A stretch of DNA of 64,000 nt from assembly GCA_036403235.1 (NCBI GenBank), contig DASWRI010000067.1, positions 1-64,000 on the forward strand. The letters run 5' to 3'. Each line of letters begins with the position of its first letter. Positions within the stretch are counted from its first letter, which is position 1. The translations under genes and the position numbers were made by a program. This document shows, piece by piece, positions 53,030 to 59,950 of the stretch. Source of the stretch: JBGTFE01 sp036403235 (GTDB lineage Bacteria > Acidobacteriota > Blastocatellia > Pyrinomonadales > Pyrinomonadaceae). Below the pieces are notes generated by a model that saw only the letters and a program-made list of their open reading frames with translations, was not told where the DNA came from and did no database searches.

Positions 53030-54223
53030 TTACTCAATCAAATCTAAAACCGAATTTCCGTTTTTCGGGACGGGCGGCGGGATGGGAAGCGCCGCCTGAT
53101 TTTGCGGGCCGGCGTAATCTTCGGTTGAAGACAAGCCTTTTAACTGAAGCAGGAGATTATTCTGATTGGTCGCAAACGAAAGCCCGTCTTCGAGCGTGAT
53201 AATTTCCTTATCAATCATTCTGCGAATCACCGAATCGAAATCCTGCATTCCGTCGATTTCGCCGTCGTGCATCGCGTCCAAAAGCGTTTTGCCTTCGGAT
53301 TCGCCTTTTTCGATATACTCGCGCGTGCGCGGATTCGATTTTAGAATCTCAATCGCCGCCGCCCGGCCTTTGCCGTTGGCTTTCGGAATCAGGCGCTGCG
53401 AAACGATGTATCGAAACGTCTGCGCGAGCCGCGTGCGGATGATTTTTTCCTCGTTTTTCGGATACAGACCGATGATGCGGTCAACCGTCTTGGCGGCGTC
53501 AATCGTGTGCAAAGTCGATAAAACCAGATGTCCGGTTTCGGCGGCTTCGAGCGCGATTTCCGCCGTTTCCAAATCGCGCATTTCGCCGACTAAAATAACT
53601 TTCGGCGCCTGGCGCAGCGCGGCACGCAGAGCGGAGCTGAAATCTTTTGTGTCAGCGCCGACTTCGCGCTGATTTATCGTGCATTTTTTGTGTTTGTGCA
53701 AAAATTCTATCGGGTCTTCGATGGTCACGATATGATAGCTTTTCATATCGTTGATGCGGTCGATGACGGCCGCCAGAGTCGAGCTTTTTCCCGAACCCGT
53801 CGGGCCCGTGACGAGCACGATTCCGTTGCGTATATTGCAGACATTGATGAGCTCGGCGGGCAGATTCAACGAGTCGAAGCTCGGAATTTCGTGCGGAATG
53901 ACGCGCATCACAATCGAATACGAGCCGCGCTGCTGAAAAATATTGACGCGAAAACGACAGCGCGCCGGAAGCGCATAGCTCAAATCGGCCGTATGCTGCC
54001 GCGCCAGTTGTCGCGCCGCCTCTGGGTGGTCGCGCAAAATCGCCATCGCAATCATCTCGGTCTGAAAAGCGGTTAATTTTCCCATCCCGAGCGGCGACGC
54101 CGAATAAAGCGTTCCGTTGATTTCCACCTGCGGCTTTTGTCCGGGCGAAAAATTCAAATCGCTAACATTATCGGAAATGAGCAGCATCTGCTCAATTATC
54201 GGTGCTACGTCAAGCAAACTCAT
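53030..54223 (-). CDS. pilT: Type IV pilus retraction ATPase PilT
   Basis: 397 residues, slightly longer than typical PilT (about 345-370). PilT core: Walker A TGPTGSGKSSTLAAVID, Asp box ITIEDPIEFLHKHKKC, Walker B VILVGEMRDLETAEIAL and the His box TGHLVLSTLHTIDA. The AIRNLIRE-like retraction tail is not obvious: the C-terminus instead reads FATNQNNLLLQLKGL followed by a Pro-rich tail. It disassembles pili for twitching motility or DNA uptake. pilB and pilC are not in the window. Start ATG at 54223. Confidence 0.93.
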   Translation of the reverse strand: MSLLDVAPIIEQMLLISDNVSDLNFSPGQKPQVEINGTLYSASPLGMGKLTAFQTEMIAMAILRDHPEAARQLARQHTADLSYALPARCRFRVNIFQQRGSYSIVMRVIPHEIPSFDSLNLPAELINVCNIRNGIVLVTGPTGSGKSSTLAAVIDRINDMKSYHIVTIEDPIEFLHKHKKCTINQREVGADTKDFSSALRAALRQAPKVILVGEMRDLETAEIALEAAETGHLVLSTLHTIDAAKTVDRIIGLYPKNEEKIIRTRLAQTFRYIVSQRLIPKANGKGRAAAIEILKSNPRTREYIEKGESEGKTLLDAMHDGEIDGMQDFDSVIRRMIDKEIITLEDGLSFATNQNNLLLQLKGLSSTEDYAGPQNQAALPIPPPVPKNGNSVLDLIE

Positions 54224-54373
54224 GGATTAAATTCGGCTCCTGGAGAAATTTCAAAAGGCAGGAAAAAAAGACTTTGAGATAAAATCGGGCGATGGAGATT
54301 CCGGCTCGCCATCCGGTTAAACTATATTCTTACGCAGATTCGAGATAAAAGCAAGTTATATTTTTAACTTTGA

Positions 54374-55012
54374 TTAACACAGTTTTTCGGAGTTTTCGGA
54401 CAATTCGATGAGATTTTTCGTTTTTTCGCTGATTTTGTCGGCTTCCGAGAGCAAGTCGCCGATTATCGCAACTGAATCGGCCCCCGCCGCGAAAACTTCG
54501 CGAAAGTTTTTCGAAGTTATACCGCCGATGGCGACGAGCGGAAAATCGCCGACTATCTCGCGCACTTTTTTGACCATTTCGACGCCGATTATCGCATCCG
54601 GATTTTCTTTTGTTGTGGTCGCGAAAACGGGGCCGACGGCCAGATAATCAATCGGAAAATTCAAAGCTTCGAGAACCTGCTCGACGTCGTGAGTCGAAAA
54701 ACCGATGATTGCTTTTTCGCCCAAAATCCGCCGCGCTTCACGGGGCGGCAAGTCCGTTTGGCCGAGATGAACGCCGTCGGCTTTTATCGCCAGAGCAATA
54801 TCGACGCGGTCGTTGATAATGATTTTTACGTTTTTTGGACGGGCGATTTCGATGGCCGCGAGCGCGTCCGCAAAAAAATCCTTCGGCGCGCGGCTTTTTT
54901 CGCGCAGTTGGATAAACCGCGCGCCGCCTTCGATAAGTTTTACGATTTGCGCGGCGTGAGAAAGGCCGCTCAGGCGCGCGTCGGTGATTGGATAAATTTT
55001 CGGAAGCAACAT
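54374..55012 (-). CDS. thiE: Thiamine-phosphate synthase
   Basis: 212 residues of a TIM-barrel enzyme joining HMP-PP and THZ-P. Conserved blocks: PITDARLSGLSHAAQIV, GGARFIQLREKSRAPK, IINDRVDIALAIKADGVHLGQTDLPP and PVFATTTKENPDA, with the late VAIGGITSKNFREVFAAGADSVAII. Third gene of the minus row queA, rimI, thiE. No TPP riboswitch was noticed in the short gaps before it. Confidence 0.92.
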   Translation of the reverse strand: MLLPKIYPITDARLSGLSHAAQIVKLIEGGARFIQLREKSRAPKDFFADALAAIEIARPKNVKIIINDRVDIALAIKADGVHLGQTDLPPREARRILGEKAIIGFSTHDVEQVLEALNFPIDYLAVGPVFATTTKENPDAIIGVEMVKKVREIVGDFPLVAIGGITSKNFREVFAAGADSVAIIGDLLSEADKISEKTKNLIELSENSEKLC

Positions 55013-55015
55013 AAT

Positions 55016-55062
55016 AAAAAGTGAAAAGTGACAAGTATTTATCTTCGACTTTTCACTTTTTT
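55016..55062. repeat. GTGAAAA-unit stem-loop between rimI and thiE
   Basis: Arms AAAAAGTGAAAAGTGAC and GACTTTTCACTTTTTT. Overlaps the last codons of rimI and ends four bases before thiE's start. Confidence 0.72.
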
Positions 55063-55594
55063 AAAGCGATTTGACCATTAAAAATCCGTCTTCGCCGTTG
55101 TTGTAATATTTGTTGAGACGTTGAACGATTGAATAATTCAAATCTCTGTAAAGATTCTGCGCGGCCAGGTTGCTGACGCGAACTTCGAGCATGACGATGC
55201 CGATGCGGCGTTTTTGCAAAGCGTCTTCGGCGTGCTCGAGAAGCTGGCGCGCCAGACCGCGGCGGCGATGTTCGGGCGCAATGCCGATGGTCGTGATGTG
55301 CCCGGTTCCGTCGCTGTTCGTCATCACGAAAATAAATCCGACCATCTGCTCGCTCGCCGTGACGACGCGGTAACTGAGACAATTCGGCTCGCTCAAAAGA
55401 TAATTAAACGTGTATTTCGTATAATTTTCGCCCGTCTTGAAACAGCGCAGATTTAATTTCAAAACTTCCTTGAGATGCTTGTCGGTCAGCGGGCGGACTT
55501 CGTAGACGGTCACGGGCGCAGGAACAATCACCTCAGGCTCTTCTTCCGCCTGAACGGGAACAAAAAAACTAAAAAGTTTATCCAAAACCGCCAT
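55061..55594 (-). CDS. rimI: Ribosomal-protein-alanine N-acetyltransferase-like GNAT
   Basis: 177 residues. The GNAT core (about 35-170) has the acetyl-CoA loop IGIAPEHRRRGLARQLLEHAED, then VMLEVRVSNLAAQNLYRDLNYSIVQRLNKYYNNGEDGFLMV, which matches RimI. The N-terminal 30 residues (MAVLDKLFSFFVPVQAEEEP) are an unusual extension. RimI acetylates the N-terminal Ala of ribosomal protein S18. The gap to queA is 42 bases. Confidence 0.85.
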   Translation of the reverse strand: MAVLDKLFSFFVPVQAEEEPEVIVPAPVTVYEVRPLTDKHLKEVLKLNLRCFKTGENYTKYTFNYLLSEPNCLSYRVVTASEQMVGFIFVMTNSDGTGHITTIGIAPEHRRRGLARQLLEHAEDALQKRRIGIVMLEVRVSNLAAQNLYRDLNYSIVQRLNKYYNNGEDGFLMVKSL

Positions 55595-55636
55595 AAATTA
55601 GTGGTCAGTGGTCAGTTTTTGCTGATGCGCTGACGG

Positions 55637-56668
55637 CTAAAGAATCAGCATACAATCGCCGTAGCTATAAAAACGATAGCGCTGAACGACGGCGTGTTTG
55701 TATGCTTTCATTATAAGTTCGTGACCGGCAAAAGTGGAAACTAAAACGAGCAAAGATGATTGCGGAAGGTGAAAATTCGTCAAAAGACCGTCGACGACTT
55801 TGAATTTGCAGCCCGGCGTAATCGTCAAATCGGCCAGATTTTTTCCCGCCCGGATTTTTCCTCCGTCCTCGGCCGCCGATTCGAGCGCGCGCGTCGTCGT
55901 CGTTCCGACGGCGATGATTCTGCGTTTTTCCATTCTCGCTTTGTTCAAAATTTCGGCAGTTTCTTGCGAAATCTCGTATCTTTCGGGCATCACACGGTGT
56001 TCGGACAAATCGGAAACGCGCACCGGCTCGAAAGTTCCGTAACCGACGTGCAGAGTGATTTCCGCAAGCTGCGCGCCGAGAGCCTTGATTTCTTCGAGAA
56101 TCGCGGGCGTAAAATGCAGACCGGCGGTCGGCGCGGCGATAGCGCCTTTCTCGCGCGCGAAAACGGTTTGATAACGCTCGCGGTCTTTGTCCGAATTTCC
56201 TTCGTCGCGCTTGATATACGGCGGCAAAGGCGTTTTGCCGATTTCGTCAAGAAGCGAGTCAAAATCGCCGTCGCTTTCAAAACGAACGAGAACGCGGCCT
56301 TCTTCGGTTTTTTCCAAAACTTCCGCCGCCAGACGCTCGCCGAAAACGATTCGCTTTCCCGCCCGCAAACGCCGCGCCGGACGCGCCAGAGTTTCCCAGA
56401 TACCTTTTTCAGTCTCGCGCACCAGAAAAACTTCGATGCGCGCGCCCGTCCCGGAAACGCCAAAAAGCCGCGCCGGAAAAACCTTCGTGTTGTTTAGAAC
56501 GACGAGGTCGCCTTTTTTCAAAAATTCCGGGAAATTAAAAAAGCGCTCGTCGAGAAAAGCGTTTTCGGCGCGATTTACGACGAGCATTCTCGAGCTTTCG
56601 CGCTTTTCCAGAGGTTCCTGCGCGATAAGTTCTTCGGGAAGCTCGTAATCAAATTCGGTGATAAGCAT
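55637..56668 (-). CDS. queA: S-adenosylmethionine:tRNA ribosyltransferase-isomerase
   Basis: 343 residues, full length. Family blocks: FDYELPEELIAQEPLEKRESSRMLVV at the start, VLNNTKVFPARLFG, APTAGLHFTPAILEEIKALG, TLHVGYGTFEPVRV and the C-terminal GLLTNFHLPQSSLLVLVSTFAG..RYRFYSYGD. It makes epoxyqueuosine in the anticodon of queuosine tRNAs. First gene of queA-rimI-thiE. No Q riboswitch is seen. Confidence 0.96.
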   Translation of the reverse strand: MLITEFDYELPEELIAQEPLEKRESSRMLVVNRAENAFLDERFFNFPEFLKKGDLVVLNNTKVFPARLFGVSGTGARIEVFLVRETEKGIWETLARPARRLRAGKRIVFGERLAAEVLEKTEEGRVLVRFESDGDFDSLLDEIGKTPLPPYIKRDEGNSDKDRERYQTVFAREKGAIAAPTAGLHFTPAILEEIKALGAQLAEITLHVGYGTFEPVRVSDLSEHRVMPERYEISQETAEILNKARMEKRRIIAVGTTTTRALESAAEDGGKIRAGKNLADLTITPGCKFKVVDGLLTNFHLPQSSLLVLVSTFAGHELIMKAYKHAVVQRYRFYSYGDCMLIL

Positions 56669-56836
56669 AAAAGCATTTAGAGGCTAAAGATTAAACGTTA
56701 GAAAAATCAACCGATTTAATCTCCAGCCTCCGAAAATCAATCTGAGCGAAAATCGCCCGAATAAATCAGGCGATTTTCAAACTAAGAATATACAATTTCA
56801 AACAACTCTCCGTCCAGTTTCATATACGAAACCGTT

Positions 56837-57172
56837 TTAAGGAACAAACGTATTCGGAACCGGCACATCGTCGGTGAGACCGAACTGCTGTGCCGCATAG
56901 CCGGACGCGGTTTTCTGAATGTGCCATGTGCCGTTTCGGAAAACGGCCAAATCGGCGCGCCCGCCGTCAACGGTGTAAAGCATGAGCCCGCCGTAACCGA
57001 CCGCCGAGCCTTCGTCCTTCGATAAAAAGAAAACATTATTCAAATCGATTTCCGTCGGCCTGACGCCCTGTTTCTGCCGCAGATTGGATTGCCCGAAAAG
57101 AGAAACGCCCAGAAAAAGCGAGATAAAAATAGTCGTTAAGCTCCTGCGAAATTTTACATACTGACTTTTCAT
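56837..57172 (-). CDS. Small secreted protein with one WY-type repeat
   Basis: 111 residues. Signal peptide (about 8-27, LTTIFISLFLGVSLFGQ). The C-terminal 40 residues (ADLAVFRNGTWHIQKTASGYAAQQFGLTDDVPVPNTF) match a single unit of the C-terminal repeats of the giant protein at 28.3 kb, but without the DxDxDG loop. GAGGAGG lies before the ATG, within the end of the previous open frame. It is either a stand-alone mini-version or the tail of a decayed giant gene. Confidence 0.7.
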   Translation of the reverse strand: MKSQYVKFRRSLTTIFISLFLGVSLFGQSNLRQKQGVRPTEIDLNNVFFLSKDEGSAVGYGGLMLYTVDGGRADLAVFRNGTWHIQKTASGYAAQQFGLTDDVPVPNTFVP

Positions 57173-57406
57173 CTATATTCTCCTCCTCATTACTGATTTT
57201 GCCCCGTAATCGACCGGATTTTTTAAAGAGGAAGATACGTTACCAGCGGCGAATAATTGCTGAAGCGAGCGGGCCGGATTGTTTGAAATTTGTGCCGGGC
57301 TGTTTTGGTGCGGCGGAAAAATTTGCCCGTTTGAATGATTATGTGCCCGGACGGACGCGGCGAGAAAAACTAATGCAGATGCAATAGAGAAAAATTCCCC
57401 TTTCAC
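57173..57406 (-). CDS. Small secreted protein, translationally coupled to the next gene
   Basis: 77 residues from a GTG at 57406 with AAGGAGGG four bases upstream. Signal-like N-terminus MKGEFFSIASALVFLAASVRA and a short polar mature part. The last codons (MRRRI then stop) contain the Shine-Dalgarno of the following gene, which starts on the next base, so the pair appears co-translated. No family recognised. Confidence 0.5.
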   Translation of the reverse strand: MKGEFFSIASALVFLAASVRAHNHSNGQIFPPHQNSPAQISNNPARSLQQLFAAGNVSSSLKNPVDYGAKSVMRRRI

Positions 57407-57596
57407 GATACCCTCCTTGTTTCTTACCCCGGTTCAATTACAATGTTTTAAATTATATACGATTCGGCTCGAAAAACGAACGAAATTTCATCGAGACGCG
57501 ACACTGTAATTTCACAATGCCGGAAAAGGAAAGAAAAAGACACGCTAAAATAAAAAGCGGCAAGCCCGGCACGCAAACGCGTGTTGGCCTAATACA

Positions 57597-57980
57597 TCAA
57601 TCTATAGTAAAAATCGTGCTGACGGGCGGATATTTTCTTCCCGGCTCGATGATAATTGCGCCGAGCCGAGCCGACGTAATCTTCCGCACATCTTCCGTCT
57701 GCTCAAAATCCATATCCTGATAACTGCATCTGAGCGAATAAACGATATGTTCTTTTTCAAAAAATTCGCTCTCCGGTTTCGTTTCGTCCAGATTGGCATC
57801 GATTTCCACAAAATTGCCATATCTTCGGGCACTATTGATAAACCCGAGCGGCTGCGAATCGTATTCCAGAATAAGCGGTACGCCCCGCGCATTGCTGACG
57901 ATATTCTCAATCGCCCGCTCGGAGAAAATATTACCGTTTTCATCGGGCATCTCGGTATTAAATTCAAGCCGCAGTTTCAT
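57597..57980 (-). CDS. Hypothetical protein, beta-rich
   Basis: 127 residues, no signal or membrane segment. Starts MKLRLEFNTEMPDENGNIFSERAIENIV, then PLILEYDSQPLGFINSARRYGNFVEIDANLDE and ends with REKYPPVSTIF-like strands (EPGRKYPPVSTIFTID). The strand pattern and the MPDENGNIFSE opening are reminiscent of phage head-maturation-protease-like domains, but I see no catalytic residues. Local GC falls here, towards the tRNA/integrase boundary. Very low-confidence functional guess. Confidence 0.6.
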   Translation of the reverse strand: MKLRLEFNTEMPDENGNIFSERAIENIVSNARGVPLILEYDSQPLGFINSARRYGNFVEIDANLDETKPESEFFEKEHIVYSLRCSYQDMDFEQTEDVRKITSARLGAIIIEPGRKYPPVSTIFTID

Positions 57981-58017
57981 AAAATGATAGTATTTTATTT
58001 AATCTTAATATGCTAAT

Positions 58018-58350
58018 AAAATACTCCTCTAAAACTATATAATCAGCATCTTTAGTTTTTTTCCTGACTTGTTCATCATAGTACAGGGCGAATGGTGACA
58101 AAAATCAAGTTTTTAAAGCTTCCGATTCCGTCGCAATATTTGGTAAATTCCCGGTCGATTATCGAAAAAAATTCGCAATGAACGGTAAAAACCCGGTAAT
58201 GAACAAAAAAGAATTTTCGAGGCCGCACAAAGGAAAAAAAATAAAGTTCTAAGAATGCAAAACCGGCTCGAACGTTTTTACGGTTTTTGACCAAATTTTG
58301 TTAACTTACACCGCATTTGCCGCCAGATAAGAATTCATTTTCAGCCAATA
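58018..58350. other. Gene-free AT-rich stretch left of tRNA-Leu
   Basis: About 330 bases with only short, unconvincing open frames. It marks the composition change from host genes to the accessory region. Includes a poly-purine run near 58220 and a weakly repetitive AACCCGGTAATGAAC-like section near 58145-58205. Nothing else is seen. Confidence 0.6.
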
Positions 58351-58387
58351 AAAACCGGCAAATCCGCATAACCGCCGAATTTGCCGT
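58351..58387 (-). terminator. Rho-independent terminator of tRNA-Leu
   Basis: On the minus strand CGGCAAATTCG pairs with CGGATTTGCCGG, followed by TTTTTAT. It begins ten bases after the tRNA 3' end. Confidence 0.82.
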
Positions 58388-58396
58388 AGTTAAATT

Positions 58397-58483
58397 TGGT
58401 GCCTAGGGTCGGAATCGAACCGACATGGGATTGCTCCCGCCAGATTTTGAGTCTGGTGCGTATACCAATTTCGCCACCCAGGC
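58397..58483 (-). tRNA. tRNA-Leu (anticodon CAA)
   Basis: 87 bases including an encoded CCA. Acceptor arm GCCTGGG pairs with CCTAGGC allowing one G-U; D-loop GGTATACGC; anticodon loop CTCAAAA giving CAA; long class II variable arm CGGGAGCAATCCCATG; T arm with GTTCGATTC. The class II variable arm and CAA make leucine secure. Such tRNAs are frequent integration sites, and a tyrosine integrase lies 218 bases away on the 5' side. Confidence 0.95.
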
Positions 58484-58633
58484 GTGAATTAAGATATTAA
58501 CTTTTGCTCTCTTTTTCGTCAACTTTACTCGATAAAACTTAGCTAAAACAGCTCTTTTAGACAGATTCTTTAATAAATTCAACTTTAAAACCTAACACTC
58601 ATTTTAGGCTCAAACGCAGGTCAAATTGTTCAA

Positions 58634-58665
58634 TGGAGCAACAATGGAGCAACCTTTGGAGCAAC
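58634..58665 (+). repeat. Three TGGAGCAAC repeats one helical turn apart
   Basis: Copies at 58634-58642, 58645-58653 and 58657-58665, spaced 11 and 12 bases. They end 36 bases before the integrase ATG. The spacing on one DNA face suggests a protein-binding cluster: either integrase arm sites or an operator for the integrase. Confidence 0.7.
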
Positions 58666-58700
58666 CTGATTTTGTGCGGAGAGCCGATAAATAAAGGAAA

Positions 58701-59831
58701 ATGAGAGAAAAATTAGGACAATTATTTGAAAACAAGAAAACAGGTCGTTGGGTTGCGAGAGTTGCATATAAAAATACAAATGGCAAGAAAACGGCAATTC
58801 AGCAAACCGCAAAAAGTAAAGAAGATGCAAAAAAACTCTTAAAGAAGTTATTGGAAAAGCTAGAGAATGGCGGACGTAAGGCTTTAGATGCTGAAAAATT
58901 AACGATTAACGACCTTTGCGATTACTACGAAAAACACTATGCCAAAGCACCGCAATATATAAATGGCAGAAAAGTCTCAGGTTTACGGTCATTTGTTAGC
59001 ATCAAAGGATACATAAAAGTTTTTCGTGAATCCTTTGGCGGCGTAAAATTACAATCTCTTACTTATGATGATTTACGGACATTTCGCGCCGAAAGGTTTT
59101 TAACGCCAACGCACCAAAGCGAACAAAGGTCAATAGCTACGGTAAATCGTGAACTAGCGTATTTTCGCCGTATTCTGAATATTGCAGAAAGAAATAGTTG
59201 GATTTCAAAAAATCCCTTTAGTTGCGGTGATGCCTTAATTCATTGTGCTGATGAGGTAAAACGAGAAAGAATCTTAACACCAGAAGAAACTCAAATGCTT
59301 ATTGATGCTTGCACCGATAGACGCGCACATTTGAAACCTATAATTATTGCTGCACTAGATACAGGATGTCGTTTAGGCGAATTGTTGAAGCTACAATGGC
59401 AGGATGTCGATTTGATTTCTAGTGTTATTACAATAAAGGCTTTTAACACCAAAACAATGCGAAAGCGTGAAGTTGGAATAACGACAAGACTAAACGCCGA
59501 GTTAGAAAATCTATTAAATTCGTTTCCACAATCAAAAGATGATTTAGTTTTTGGTGTCTCGGAAGTTAGAAAGGGATTTCATTCAGCGTGTAAAGAGGCA
59601 GGGCTTTCAAATTTACGCTTTCACGACCTAAGACACTGCCACGCCACGAAATTAGACGAGCTAGGCTTCTCCGTCCCAGAAATCGCAGGGCAGCTAGGAC
59701 ACACCCAAATTCAGACCACGCTGCGCTACGTAAATCGCCATAAAGCAGGTATTAAGAAAGTTACACTTGCTTTAGACAAAATTTATCAAGATGTTACGCA
59801 AAACACCGAATCATCGGAAATGATTAACTGA
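58701..59831 (+). CDS. Tyrosine recombinase/phage-type integrase
   Basis: 376 residues. N-terminal arm-binding AP2-like part (LGQLFENKKTGRWVARVAYKN), core-binding domain (about 65-170: LTINDLCDYYEKHYAKAP) and catalytic domain with R224 (DTGCRLGELLKL), H308 and R311 (HDLRHCHATKL), H334 (LGHTQIQTTLRYV) and nucleophile Y343. All catalytic residues are intact. It mediates excision and integration of the element. Codon use is much more AT-rich than the left part of the window. Transcribed away from tRNA-Leu. Confidence 0.95.
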   Translation: MREKLGQLFENKKTGRWVARVAYKNTNGKKTAIQQTAKSKEDAKKLLKKLLEKLENGGRKALDAEKLTINDLCDYYEKHYAKAPQYINGRKVSGLRSFVSIKGYIKVFRESFGGVKLQSLTYDDLRTFRAERFLTPTHQSEQRSIATVNRELAYFRRILNIAERNSWISKNPFSCGDALIHCADEVKRERILTPEETQMLIDACTDRRAHLKPIIIAALDTGCRLGELLKLQWQDVDLISSVITIKAFNTKTMRKREVGITTRLNAELENLLNSFPQSKDDLVFGVSEVRKGFHSACKEAGLSNLRFHDLRHCHATKLDELGFSVPEIAGQLGHTQIQTTLRYVNRHKAGIKKVTLALDKIYQDVTQNTESSEMIN

Positions 59832-59870
59832 ACCTTGAAAATTTGAATAGAAACAAAGTTTCCTAACTAG

Positions 59871-59909
59871 AAAAGCCAATCAGAGTAAAATGCTCTCGGT
59901 TGGCTTTTT
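59871..59909. terminator. Terminator between integrase and DUF4365 gene
   Basis: Arms AAAGCCAATCAGAG and CTCTCGGTTGGCTTT with T run on the plus side. It lies between the convergent stops of the integrase (plus) and the large minus-strand gene. Confidence 0.8.
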
Positions 59910-59950
59910 ATATTAAATCTCAAAACGTTATTCAATTAGGTGCATTTCAT

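Noticed and set aside
54224..55062. A TPP riboswitch for thiE
   Set aside because: The gap before thiE holds just a tandem-unit stem-loop; no THI-box CTGAGA motif was found there.
58076..58294. A 72-codon minus-strand frame left of tRNA-Leu
   Set aside because: Low-complexity Phe/Arg composition typical of AT-rich noise; no ribosome site.
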